Shown: positions 38,696 through 47,337 of the stretch, piece by piece | Numbering within the stretch: position 1 is the first letter of the stretch | Layout: each line of letters begins with the position of its first letter | Assembly: GCF_011378715.1 (NCBI RefSeq) | Contig: NZ_WTKU01000016.1 | Span: 1-64,000, forward strand | Direction of reading: 5' to 3' | DNA from: Psychromonas sp. SA13A | GTDB taxonomy: Bacteria > Pseudomonadota > Gammaproteobacteria > Enterobacterales > Psychromonadaceae | Length of the DNA: 64,000 bases | Made by a program: the position numbers and the translations under genes | Notes under the pieces: model-generated | Told to the model about the DNA's origin: nothing | The model's database searches: none | What the model saw: the letters and a program-made list of their open reading frames with translations, nothing else

Positions 38696-40444
38696 TTAAT
38701 GTTGTTTTTGTTCTTTTAGAAGTTGAGCCAGCTGGACTGTTTCTTCTGTTGTTAAAACCTCACCTTGCCTTGATTTTTGTTTTAAAAACTCAATTCGTTG
38801 GGTCAGGTGTAATGATAAAAAATTATCTAATATGTCGAAAAATACTTGTTCGTATTTATCTTCTTGTACTTGATTATTCCAAGTTGCTAAAGCAATTAGT
38901 TGCTTTTCTTGTGGCTGTTCGCGCCAATGTTCTAATAGTAGACCAGTAGAGAGATGGGGTGTGTCCCTACAAATTTCAAGTAGTGAATTTAAAAGAGTTA
39001 AGCCGGGTATTTGCATTTCTTTAAATTCAGGTATTTCATCTAACTGATAGGCCATTTGCGGGTTCTGTAGTAGTAATGAAATAGCTAAACGCATTGGCGT
39101 TATTTTTTTTGATGTTGGTCTTTTTTCAAGCTTTGTTGGCGCGGGTAAAAGCTTTTTTAAGCCTTCTTTTTCAATGCCTAATAAGCTAATTAAACGCGTT
39201 TCCATCATCTGTCTAAATACAGAGTCAGGCAGTTTTGTTAATAATGGAATCGCTAGTTGTGCTAATTTAGATTTACTATCGGCACTACGCATATCAACTT
39301 GTGTTAGTAGATGTTGGTATAAAAAATCTGATAATGGCATTGCTTGGTCAACCAGCTTTTCAAAAAATGCTTTGCCTTCTTTTTGTACTAGGCTATCTGG
39401 ATCTTCACCGTCAGGCAAGAACATAAAGCGTAATGTTCGACCATCTTGAATAGAGGGTAGAGCATTTTCAAGAGCACGCCATGCAGCGGTTCGTCCCGCG
39501 CTATCACCATCAAAACAACAAATAACTTCGCTAGTTTGTCTAAACAATAATTGAATATGATCTGGTGTGGTCGCCGTCCCTAAAGAAGCAACTGCATAGT
39601 GAATATCAAATTGTCCTAGCGCAACAACATCCATATAACCTTCAACGACTAAAATGCGTTTTACGTCTTTTTCATGTTGTTTAACTTGATACAAACCATA
39701 AAGTTCTTTACCTTTATGGAAAATAGGGGTTTCCGGCGAATTTAAATATTTTGGTGTTGTATCATCAAAAACACGCCCACCAAAGCCGATTACTCGGCCA
39801 CGCCTATCTACAATAGGGAACATTAAGCGATCGCGGAAACGGTCGTAGCTACCACCGCTATCTTTACTGATCAGCATGCCTGCATCAATTAACTGTTGCT
39901 CTAATTGCTTGTTAATAGCGAATTTTTTACGTACTTCATCCCAACCATCGGGGGCATAACCGATTTGAAAATGTTTAGTTGTTTCACCCGACAAGCCTCT
40001 ACTTTTTAAGTAGTTAATGACTTTTTCACTGTGTTTATGTGTACGTAATTGTTGTTGATAAAAGCGGGTTATGTCAGCCATCAGTTGATAAAGATCTTTT
40101 CTATCGACATAAGTGGTTGCTGGTTGAGTGTGCCCTGATTCTTCACGGGGTACTTCAATGGACAATTGCTCTGCGAGTACTTCTACTGCATCGACAAATT
40201 CAATTCCGTCATAATCCATAAGGAAGGAAACGACATTACCGCTAACCCCACAATTAAAACAATGGTAAAACTGTTGATCTGGACTTACAGAAAAAGTTGA
40301 GTCGTTATTACCATTATGAAAGGGGCAGCGTGCGCGGTAGCTTTTACCTTTTTTCTTCAATTTAAGACGGCTATCAATTACATCAACGATATCGGTGCGA
40401 GAAATCAGATCGTCAATGAAATTTTTGGGAATGCGGCCGGCCAT
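38696..40444 (-). CDS. dnaG: DNA primase
   Basis: Makes RNA primers at the replication fork with DnaB helicase. The 582 residues match E. coli (581). The CHC2 zinc-binding domain is at about 40-65 (CPFHNGN then YHCFNCG). The catalytic core with the Toprim fold includes VEGYMDVV at about 265 and CCFDGDSAGRTAAW at about 305. The C-terminal DnaB-interacting domain is about 435-582. AGGA stands before the ATG. It follows a terminator after yqeY, so its expression depends on read-through or an internal promoter, as in the E. coli operon. Confidence 0.97.
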   Translation of the reverse strand: MAGRIPKNFIDDLISRTDIVDVIDSRLKLKKKGKSYRARCPFHNGNNDSTFSVSPDQQFYHCFNCGVSGNVVSFLMDYDGIEFVDAVEVLAEQLSIEVPREESGHTQPATTYVDRKDLYQLMADITRFYQQQLRTHKHSEKVINYLKSRGLSGETTKHFQIGYAPDGWDEVRKKFAINKQLEQQLIDAGMLISKDSGGSYDRFRDRLMFPIVDRRGRVIGFGGRVFDDTTPKYLNSPETPIFHKGKELYGLYQVKQHEKDVKRILVVEGYMDVVALGQFDIHYAVASLGTATTPDHIQLLFRQTSEVICCFDGDSAGRTAAWRALENALPSIQDGRTLRFMFLPDGEDPDSLVQKEGKAFFEKLVDQAMPLSDFLYQHLLTQVDMRSADSKSKLAQLAIPLLTKLPDSVFRQMMETRLISLLGIEKEGLKKLLPAPTKLEKRPTSKKITPMRLAISLLLQNPQMAYQLDEIPEFKEMQIPGLTLLNSLLEICRDTPHLSTGLLLEHWREQPQEKQLIALATWNNQVQEDKYEQVFFDILDNFLSLHLTQRIEFLKQKSRQGEVLTTEETVQLAQLLKEQKQH

Positions 40445-40574
40445 TGTGAGTCCTATTGATAAAAGAGGCTAGTATACTCGTTGTGGTTAAAAGTACACAA
40501 TAGTTGTTAATACTCATTACAATTAATAGATGAATAAATAATAGGGGGAATTAATATTTAATACAGGTTAAAAC

Positions 40575-40614
40575 AAAAAAACCTCAGACTTAAATATTAA
40601 GCTGAGGTTTTTTT
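40575..40614. terminator. Terminator between yqeY and dnaG
   Basis: ACCTCAG / CTGAGGT stem flanked by an A-run on one side and T-run on the other, so active on both strands; 23 bp after the yqeY stop. In E. coli an internal terminator (T1) lies between rpsU and dnaG and keeps primase low; this one holds the equivalent place. Confidence 0.88.
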
Positions 40615-40636
40615 AATCAAAAAAGATGAATAGGGT

Positions 40637-41080
40637 TTATTTCAAGTGTGCTCTTACAAGACCACTGACTGAACCCATATCCGCTCTTCCTTGTATCTCT
40701 TTTTGGAGTATCCCCATCACTTTACCCATATCTTGCATGCCTTGTGCATCAACTGCTGCAATAGCTTGCTTAATATGTGCTTCAACTTCTTCCGAAGTGA
40801 GTGCTTGAGGTAAAAACTCTTCTAAAATAACAAGTTCCATTTTCTCAATATCAACAAGATCAGTACGGTCAGCTTTTTCAAACTGCGAGATTGAGTCTTT
40901 ACGCTGTTTTACTGATTTAACAACCACCGCAGTTACAGCGTCGTTATCCAATTCAACTTTGTCATCGAGTTCAATCTGTTTCACAGCAGCAATTAATGAG
41001 CGGATAGTCTTTAAACGGACCTTATCCTTAGCGCGCATTGCAAGCTTTTGTTCTTCTTGTAATCTTGTTTTTATAGACAT
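40637..41080 (-). CDS. YqeY/GatB-like domain protein
   Basis: YqeY family; resembles the tRNA-binding tail domain of GatB, but no reaction is established. The 147 residues begin MSIKTRLQEEQKLAMRAKD and have KVRLKTIRSLIAAVKQIE at about 20-37. A central KQRKDSISQFEKADRTDL follows, and the end, MGKVMGILQKEIQGRADM with VSGLVRAHL, is the GatB-tail-like region. It lies 18 bp after rpsU, so it is co-transcribed with it. rpsU-yqeY-dnaG-rpoD order is common outside the Enterobacteriaceae. Confidence 0.9.
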   Translation of the reverse strand: MSIKTRLQEEQKLAMRAKDKVRLKTIRSLIAAVKQIELDDKVELDNDAVTAVVVKSVKQRKDSISQFEKADRTDLVDIEKMELVILEEFLPQALTSEEVEAHIKQAIAAVDAQGMQDMGKVMGILQKEIQGRADMGSVSGLVRAHLK

Positions 41081-41098
41081 CGGAAACCTTTATCTATT

Positions 41099-41314
41099 CT
41101 AGTATAGACGAACGCGACGAGCGTTATCACGAGAAAGTTTTTTCAAGTGACGTTTAACAGCTGCTGCTTTAGCACGTTTGCGAACTGTAGTAGGTTTTTC
41201 AAAGAATTCACGCTTACGTGTTTCTGCTAAGATACCTGCTTTTTCACAAGAACGTTTAAAACGACGTAGTGCTACGTCAAATGGTTCGTTTTCACGAAGT
41301 TTAATTACTGGCAT
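41099..41314 (-). CDS. rpsU: 30S ribosomal protein S21 (bS21)
   Basis: Small basic ribosomal subunit protein needed for initiation on natural mRNAs. From ATG 41314 it has 71 residues, identical in length to E. coli, starting [20 protein letters not shown] and ending NARRVRLY. A longer frame starting at 41359 (adding 15 residues) would overlap the -10 region's downstream leader and is not supported by homologues. First gene of the macromolecular synthesis unit, with a good promoter at 41375-41404. Confidence 0.97.
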   Translation of the reverse strand: MPVIKLRENEPFDVALRRFKRSCEKAGILAETRKREFFEKPTTVRKRAKAAAVKRHLKKLSRDNARRVRLY

Positions 41315-41374
41315 ATGCCTATTACCTTTATGGTTACGGTCGTAAATTGACCAGTGCATTTAAATTGGTGCGAG

Positions 41375-41404
41375 ATTTTAATCCTATTTGGGGGATAATG
41401 TAAA
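41375..41404 (-). promoter_or_regulatory. Sigma-70 promoter of the rpsU-yqeY-dnaG-rpoD unit
   Basis: On the minus strand TTTACA (41404-41399) and TAAAAT (41380-41375) are separated by 18 bp. Transcription would start near 41368, giving a leader of about 55 nt before rpsU. Confidence 0.7.
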
Positions 41405-41605
41405 GAAATTCCGCACTAATTTTAATTAATAAAGTATAAAGATCCCAAAGATCCTCAGATCTGCATTTTATAATCAAGATCGACAAAAAAAGCAATCTTA
41501 AATGTACTTTTCCGTTAGAATGCGTCTAATTTTTTATTATATCCTCTATTTTATTTAATTAGCTTAATTAATGAGCTAATTGTTTTAGCTATAAGGTTGT
41601 TTATT

Positions 41606-42625
41606 ATGCGCATTTTAGGCATTGAAACGTCATGTGATGAAACAGGTATTGCTGTTTATGACGATCAACAAGGTTTGTTATCTCACCAATTATATAGTCA
41701 GGTGAAATTACACGCTGATTATGGTGGTGTTGTTCCTGAGTTAGCGTCACGCGACCATGTTCGTAAAACAATTCCACTGATCAAAGATGCTTTGAAACTC
41801 GCTAATTGTACAAAAGATGATATTGATGCCATTGCTTATACCGCGGGGCCTGGATTAGTAGGCGCATTATTAGTCGGATCTTGTATTGGCCGCAGCTTAG
41901 CCTACGCATGGGGGAAACCTGCGATAGCAGTGCATCACATGGAAGGTCACTTACTCGCGCCTATGTTAGAAGAACATAAACCAGATTTTCCCTTTGTCGC
42001 ATTACTCGTATCAGGTGGCCATACCTTATTAGTGCAAGTGGATGCGATTGGTGAATACACCTTATTAGGTGAAAGTATTGATGATGCTGCGGGTGAAGCA
42101 TTTGATAAAACCGCTAAATTGTTAGGGTTGGATTATCCTGGTGGACCTCGTTTAGCTAAAATGGCCGAACAAGGCGTAGCGGGGCGGTTTAAGTTTCCTC
42201 GTCCTATGACTGATAGACCAGGGTTAGATTTTAGCTTTAGTGGTTTAAAAACTTCTGCTGCGGTGACGATTGCACGAGAAGGCAAAGATGATCAGACTCA
42301 AGCTGATATTGCCTATGCTTTCCAAGAAGCTGTAATTGATACCATTGCGATTAAATGTAAACGTGCGTTAAAGCAAACGGGTTTAAAGCGTTTAGTGGTT
42401 GCAGGTGGAGTAAGCGCGAATACTGAATTAAGAGCGCAACTAGAAGTCACAATGAAAAAGTTAGGTGGTGAAGTGTTTTACCCTCGCAGTGAATTTTGTA
42501 CTGATAATGGTGCGATGATTGCTTATGCAGGTATGCAGCGTTTAAAAGCAGGGCATACTCAAGGTTTGGAAATAAAAGCAAAACCACGCTGGCCGTTACA
42601 AGATTTGCAGAGTGTTAATGTTTAA
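41606..42625 (+). CDS. tsaD: tRNA threonylcarbamoyladenosine synthase subunit TsaD
   Basis: Transfers the threonylcarbamoyl group to A37 of ANN-reading tRNAs together with TsaB and TsaE. From ATG 41606 (AAGG 9 bp upstream) it has 339 residues; a nearby TTG at 41597 is not needed. The start [13 protein letters not shown] carries the ATPase signature. Metal-binding [10 protein letters not shown] is near residue 111, SGGHTLL near 134 and [12 protein letters not shown] near 270. [10 protein letters not shown], with a metal-binding Asp, is near 300. It is divergent from rpsU, as in E. coli. TsaE is encoded 4 kb downstream in this window. Confidence 0.97.
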   Translation: MRILGIETSCDETGIAVYDDQQGLLSHQLYSQVKLHADYGGVVPELASRDHVRKTIPLIKDALKLANCTKDDIDAIAYTAGPGLVGALLVGSCIGRSLAYAWGKPAIAVHHMEGHLLAPMLEEHKPDFPFVALLVSGGHTLLVQVDAIGEYTLLGESIDDAAGEAFDKTAKLLGLDYPGGPRLAKMAEQGVAGRFKFPRPMTDRPGLDFSFSGLKTSAAVTIAREGKDDQTQADIAYAFQEAVIDTIAIKCKRALKQTGLKRLVVAGGVSANTELRAQLEVTMKKLGGEVFYPRSEFCTDNGAMIAYAGMQRLKAGHTQGLEIKAKPRWPLQDLQSVNV

Positions 42626-42688
42626 TCTAGCTCAATTAATCGTCAATTTTTAATTATATTTTATTTAATTTTTATAAAGAGAGTAGTT

Positions 42689-43870
42689 ATGAAGTCTCAA
42701 AACAATAATGCCACCTTTAATGAAGGGAAATTTAATGTACCAGTTTATCAACAAGTGCCTCAAAATGATGAGATTGATTTACTTGAATTAGTTAAAGTAA
42801 TTTGGGCTTATAAATGGGTAACTGTATTAATGTGTACAGTAGCGATAGTTGGTTCTGTTATCTACGCTTTAACTGCACAGCAGTGGTGGGTTGCTCAGGG
42901 TAAAATTATTGAACCTCAATTAAATAATGTTGGTGTTTTATATGCCCATTCTGAAAAAGTAAAAACACTGATAAAATTTGCCAGTGAAGGAAATGATAAG
43001 AACGATAAGAATGATAAAACGAGTTATATTTCTCCTTTAGAAGATTTATTTATTCCTGAAACTTTATTTCTTAATTTTATTAATGAATTCAACTCATCAA
43101 TTAATAAAAAACAATTTTTAGAAACTAACGAAGTATTTTTAACATTCTTAAAAAAAAATGAAATTCAAATTCCAACTAATGCCAAAACACTTGAAAATAG
43201 ATTAATTAATCAAGCATATAAAGGAACGTTAAAAGTTTGGCGAGATGGTATCAGTGCCTCTCTAGACAACAAAACTCAAGAAGCCACTTTATCTTTTCGT
43301 ACTGATGGACAAGACAGCTCTGCTGAATTATTAAATCAATACATCAACTTTGTTGGTAATAAAGTAAAAGTTAGTCAGTTGGCTAAGTTATCTTTATTTA
43401 TTGGTTCATCGATCAATGAATTGGAAGTTAGTGTAAATATGGCAGAGTGGAATGCAAAACAAGACCTTGATCTTTTGTCTAAAAAGGTTGAATACGCTTA
43501 TCAAATTGCTTCAACATCGGATTTAACTAATTATACAGCTAGCATATCAAGTGAAAATAGTTTATTTGAAGTTAATTTAGGAGCGAAAGCATTAAAAGCA
43601 AAACTAGAAGTACTTAAGTCACTAAAAGATCTAAATATGTTAAATCCTAATATTGCTAAAATGAAAAGGACTTTAATAGAGTTGCATTCATTAGATAATG
43701 TTGATGAAGATGACTTTGCACCTTATCGTTACCTGGAAAGTGTGGAAGCGCCACTTGCTCGAGCTAAACCTAAGCGAGCATTAATTGTTGTATTAGCAAC
43801 TTTATTAGCGGGTATGTTATCTATCGCTATTGCCTTGCTACACCACTCTTTAACTAAAAAAGAAGATTAA
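42689..43870 (+). CDS. Wzz-family polysaccharide chain-length determinant
   Basis: Inner-membrane co-polymerase that sets the modal length of O-antigen or other surface polysaccharide made by Wzy. The 393 residues have the family plan: an N-terminal cytoplasmic stretch with DEIDLLELVKVIW, helix 1 at about 44-64, a long periplasmic region rich in coiled coil (helical stretches about 240-330), and helix 2 at about 365-385 preceded by LARAKPKRALIVV (Pro-rich motif). An NDK-NDK-NDK triplet repeat sits near residue 105. The last gene before an IS scar: an IS10-like end begins 4 bp after its stop, so genes that followed it may have been lost. Confidence 0.88.
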   Translation: MKSQNNNATFNEGKFNVPVYQQVPQNDEIDLLELVKVIWAYKWVTVLMCTVAIVGSVIYALTAQQWWVAQGKIIEPQLNNVGVLYAHSEKVKTLIKFASEGNDKNDKNDKTSYISPLEDLFIPETLFLNFINEFNSSINKKQFLETNEVFLTFLKKNEIQIPTNAKTLENRLINQAYKGTLKVWRDGISASLDNKTQEATLSFRTDGQDSSAELLNQYINFVGNKVKVSQLAKLSLFIGSSINELEVSVNMAEWNAKQDLDLLSKKVEYAYQIASTSDLTNYTASISSENSLFEVNLGAKALKAKLEVLKSLKDLNMLNPNIAKMKRTLIELHSLDNVDEDDFAPYRYLESVEAPLARAKPKRALIVVLATLLAGMLSIAIALLHHSLTKKED

Positions 43871-43873
43871 AAT

Positions 43874-45063
43874 CTGAGGGATCCCCACAAAAATCACAAG
43901 CTACCTAACCGTATTACTAGGTTGGGTAGCTCATGTAGAACCCAAATAATAAACTCATCATCTACAGTATAACGCTCATCGTTAACAACCTCTCGACCGA
44001 GATAAATGTGCGATAAAACACGCCTACTTTTCTCAGTGTTAGCTTGCAATGAATGATGTAAGTTTAATTGCTCTGCTGCAAATCCAATACACCATAAAAT
44101 ATATAAAACGAGTGCCCCAATGAGAAGTAGTATATCAAATCGCTCAGGGCTACGAGAGTTAGCGAACTCAAGACTCATGCCTAGTTTAGCATTCTTTGTA
44201 TCTCTGAATGCTTCTTCGATTTGCATTCTAGTCGCGTATAATTTCATGACCTTCTTTGGGTTTTTATCCCATCTTTTGGGAAGGCAAATAATCAACAACC
44301 AAGGCTCTTTTGCTTTCTTTTCCTGGTATTTGTCGGTACTGCATTGAGATTTTCCTCCTCGTAATTTTTTCTTTATTCGTCCTTTTTTTCTTCCTTTATA
44401 GAGCGTTCCAATACAGGGGTGCTGAGTTGTTTTACTAAAATAAATATCGCCTAAATTGACAGCTTTGCTGTTCGCTGATACAAACCACTCTCTACTTTGT
44501 TGCCAATTTTTACCATCCTTTGATAATTGAACGTTTCCTCTGACCCTGCATACCCAATACCATCCCATATTTTCAATCGCTTTAAACCAAGGCGTTTTAA
44601 AAATAGCATCAGCTAAAATAATTGGCCGGCAACCTTCTGGTAGACAATATTTAATATTATCTAATAATGCTTGATGGGCTGCGGGTGTATTAAGTTCACT
44701 TTCTTCATAGGTTTTTTCATAGATGGTTAAAGCACGTCCTCCATCGGAACACTGACACGTAACAATTGAAAAATACTACTTCCATTTATCGGAGACCAAT
44801 CAACAATCAACAATGGATGACGCTCCTTAACAACGAGGGAGTTCGCCATATATCTATAAAAATCAATGCGTTCAGCGTGAAGGTTAATATTTACACACAA
44901 TCTATCTGCACGTTTAATATCATGCTTTTGCTCTGTATTTGAAAGCGATTTTAATCCTCTTCCAAGGTAAGTAACGGTGAGCCTTTGGTCTTTTAGGCCA
45001 GAATGAACAAAAGTAAATAAGGTATTTAACCTAGTTTTATGCATTTCAGGGTGGGCAAGTGAT
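43874..45063 (-). mobile_element. Truncated IS10-like element (IS4 family)
   Basis: The right end at 43874 reads CTGAGGGATCCCCAC, close to the IS10 terminus (CTGAGAGATCCCCTC), directed outward to wzz. The matching left end is missing: at 45063/45064 the IS10-type sequence stops and an IS30 end begins. The element contains one transposase gene that is frameshifted and lacks about its first 20 codons. No target-site duplication can be checked because one end is gone. It is a dead remnant. Confidence 0.88.
43894..45063 (-). pseudogene. IS10-like transposase, truncated and frameshifted
   Basis: DDE transposase of the IS10 type, inactivated. The 5' part (to 44727) aligns with IS10 from about residue 20, with LIVDWSPI holding the first catalytic Asp. 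At about 44736-44741 one G is missing (GAGGACGT where GAGGGACGT restores the frame). The rest continues in another frame through PIILADAIFKTPWFK (second Asp) and GWYWVCRVRG to YATRMQIEEAFRDTK (the Y-R-E-K signature with the catalytic Glu). Homology continues upstream of the first ATG (45044) to the junction at 45063, showing that truncation, not a short gene, removed the N-terminus. Confidence 0.9.
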
Positions 45064-45099
45064 AGGCGGATTCAACATTGAAGTGCATAACGACTAAGC
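45064..45099 (-). mobile_element. 36-bp IS30 right-end scar between IS10-like remnant and queG
   Basis: Exact reverse complement of 366-401, the IS30 right end in this window. The outer end (CCGCC) abuts IS10-type coding sequence; the inner end runs into the queG stop. The last six shared bases, GCTTAG, are both the IS30 transposase's Ala-stop and queG's Ala-stop. So the element-specific part is 45064-45093, and GCTTAG is junction microhomology. Confidence 0.9.
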
Positions 45100-46323
45100 G
45101 TCTCTTGGTAACCCTTTTTTTACCGCATTAATTAAACGTTTATTTAAACGGTCAATATTGATTGGCATGTTTTGCTGTTGCTCGGTTAATGCCCATTGAA
45201 TATGTTCATTAACTATCTCATCATCACTTAATTCAAGTTTATTTTGTAAAGCGGTAATAGTCTCGATACTGCTTGGCGCATTACCTAAAGCAACTGCGAT
45301 ATTTCTTAACCAGCGCTGGTGTCCAATTCTTCGAATTGGCGACCCTTCCGTGTTTTTTAAGAAAGTAGTCTCGGACCAATTAAATAAGGTTATTAGTGAT
45401 TGGTTTTGTAAAAAGTCTTTTGCTTGATAATCCGATTCTTGGGTTGTTTCTGCAAAGCGATTCCAAGGACAAATCAACTGACAGTCATCACAGCCGTAAA
45501 TACGATTCCCGATCGCTTTACGAAACTCTACTGGGATTACACCATATAATTCAATGGTTAGATAAGAGATACAACGTCTGCCATCAACGACGTAAGGGGC
45601 TACAATTGCTTGAGTCGGGCAGATTGTCATGCAGGCGACACATTGCCCGCATTCTGCTGTTTGTGCTTGGTCCGTAGGTAAAGGTAAATCAATTAATAGC
45701 TCGCCAATAAAAAACCATGAACCTGCATCTTTATCAAGTAATAGTGAGTGCTTACCTGTCCAGCCTAGCCCCGCTTTTTCTGCCAATGGCCTTTCTAATA
45801 TCGGTGCGCTATCAACAAAAGGGCGAAAGCCTAAGCCGCTAAATTCACTTTGTATTTTATCGCCGAGTTGTTTTAATTTTTTACGTAGCACCTTATGGTA
45901 ATCTCTGCCTAGAGCGTAACGGCTGATATAAGCGAGATCTTTATTCTCTAAGTTTGAGGCAAATTGGGCTTCTTCTGGCAAGTAATCCATGCGTACTGAA
46001 ATAACGCGTAAAGTGCCTGGCAATAATTGATCGGGACGGGCACGCATCATGCCATGTTTGGCCATGTAATCCATTTCGCCGTGGTATTGGTTATCTAACC
46101 AAGTTTGTAAATTAGCTTCTTGATCTTTTAAGTCAATATCACTAATGCCTACTTTTTGAAAACCCAAATCCTTCCCCCATGATTTAATTTTTTTAGTAAG
46201 CGCCCTAAGTTCTGTTTCAGAAAGTTTGGGGTTTTTAGTCGCGGAAACGTCATCTGAAGGAGTCGATGAAATAGCATTTGAGAGTGGCTGCGATGAAGAA
46301 GCGCTTGGTTGAGTATTTTTCAT
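45094..46323 (-). CDS. queG: Epoxyqueuosine reductase
   Basis: Cobalamin-dependent Fe-S enzyme making the last step of queuosine in tRNA. The 409 residues compare with 379 in E. coli because of a Ser-rich N-terminal extension of about 35 residues; no internal start codon allows a shorter form. Two ferredoxin-type motifs are present: CGQCVACMTICP near residue 225 and CDDCQLICPWNRF near 278. GRDYHKVLR and PFVDSAPILERPLAEKAG line the active site. The C-terminus GLPRDA matches E. coli exactly, so the gene is complete although an IS30 scar begins at its stop codon. Confidence 0.94.
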   Translation of the reverse strand: MKNTQPSASSSQPLSNAISSTPSDDVSATKNPKLSETELRALTKKIKSWGKDLGFQKVGISDIDLKDQEANLQTWLDNQYHGEMDYMAKHGMMRARPDQLLPGTLRVISVRMDYLPEEAQFASNLENKDLAYISRYALGRDYHKVLRKKLKQLGDKIQSEFSGLGFRPFVDSAPILERPLAEKAGLGWTGKHSLLLDKDAGSWFFIGELLIDLPLPTDQAQTAECGQCVACMTICPTQAIVAPYVVDGRRCISYLTIELYGVIPVEFRKAIGNRIYGCDDCQLICPWNRFAETTQESDYQAKDFLQNQSLITLFNWSETTFLKNTEGSPIRRIGHQRWLRNIAVALGNAPSSIETITALQNKLELSDDEIVNEHIQWALTEQQQNMPINIDRLNKRLINAVKKGLPRDA

Positions 46324-46878
46324 GGTTAGCTTTAATCAAAAGGTGAAAAGGATGGGCTAAAATCTTTGTATAAAGGTGAGTTTAACACATTCTGGTAAGT
46401 ATTTTGATAGCGCACTTAGGTTACTTTGAAATCGTCTAATTATTATTTTATAGTCTTGTTTTATAATGTCTTTATCTGAATAAGCAAGATTGCATTAATA
46501 TTAATGATGTGGCGCTTAATTGTGTCTATCAGTTTTTATGTATGGGTCCTGCCCTGTTATCGAGTTTAAATGCCTTATTCTGATTATTGTTAAAGCTCTT
46601 AGCAATATCGTTAAAGAATATGCAATTAAGGCGGATGCGGTGAAGAAAATGTAGTTAAAAATAGACATGTTAGTTAGCTTTGTTTAGCACCAAGTGAACT
46701 TAAATAGTCTATGATAATAATGTTTTTTAGCTTGTGGTGGCTAGAGGTGGTATGCGGGATATGCTTTCTGGTACTATTGGAAACGGTAGCTTTATGCCAT
46801 TTATTTATTAAGTGACTCTTTTTAGAGAGATCGTTAATAATGAGAACTATCAACTATATTGGAAGTCAGTAAAAAGAA
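46324..46878. other. 555-bp intergenic region between queG and tsaE; nnr absent
   Basis: In E. coli nnr (yjeF) lies next to tsaE and divergent from queG. Here the space holds no frame longer than about 21 codons and nothing resembling the Nnr kinase/epimerase. Two tiny frames (about 46510 and 46752) have no further support. Promoters for both neighbours must lie here but none stands out. Confidence 0.5.
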
Positions 46879-47337
46879 ATGTCTACTTTATTAAAAGAAA
46901 AACTACAGGATGCAGAGCAAACGGTTTTGTTTGGTAAGCGTTTAAGTAAAGCCTGTGAACTCGCTACCTGTATTTATTTACATGGAGATTTAGGCGCTGG
47001 CAAAACAACATTAACGCGTGGTTTTATTCAAGGCCTAGGTCATCAAGGTAATGTTAAAAGCCCTACCTATACTTTAGTTGAGCCTTATGAGTTGGCAGAT
47101 TGGCAAGTTTATCATTTTGACTTGTATCGTTTATCGGACCCTGAAGAGTTAGAGTTTATGGGGATTCGAGATTATTTTGGTGATTCAAGTCATTGTCTAG
47201 TTGAATGGCCTGAGCGTGGCATTGGTTTTTTGCCGCCTCCAGATTTAGATTTAACATTGACCTATATTGATGATCAACGTGAAGTCACTTTACAAGCGAA
47301 TACTGAAATTGGATTAAGAGTATTGAAAAATTTATGA
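46879..47337 (+). CDS. tsaE: tRNA threonylcarbamoyladenosine biosynthesis ATPase TsaE
   Basis: ATPase that drives the TsaB-TsaD cycle for t6A37 in tRNA. The 152 residues equal the family length. The Walker A motif [16 protein letters not shown] is at about residues 34-49, [12 protein letters not shown] at about 60 and [19 protein letters not shown] at about 77. A Walker B-like CLVEWPERG is near 112. Its TGA overlaps the amiB ATG (ATGA), so translation is coupled. First gene of the tsaE-amiB-mutL-miaA-hfq-hflX group. Confidence 0.95.
   Translation: MSTLLKEKLQDAEQTVLFGKRLSKACELATCIYLHGDLGAGKTTLTRGFIQGLGHQGNVKSPTYTLVEPYELADWQVYHFDLYRLSDPEELEFMGIRDYFGDSSHCLVEWPERGIGFLPPPDLDLTLTYIDDQREVTLQANTEIGLRVLKNL

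Noticed and set aside
41315-41359. N-terminally extended S21
   Set aside because: The extra 15 residues are absent from S21 homologues, and the ATG at 41314 gives the exact 71-residue protein.
43894-44568. Stand-alone transposase gene starting at 44568
   Set aside because: Homology to IS10 continues upstream in another frame to 45063; the frame is only the 3' half of a frameshifted gene.
46752-46811. 19-codon frame upstream of tsaE (MRDMLSGTIGNG-type)
   Set aside because: Too short, no recognisable family, and start context is only modest.
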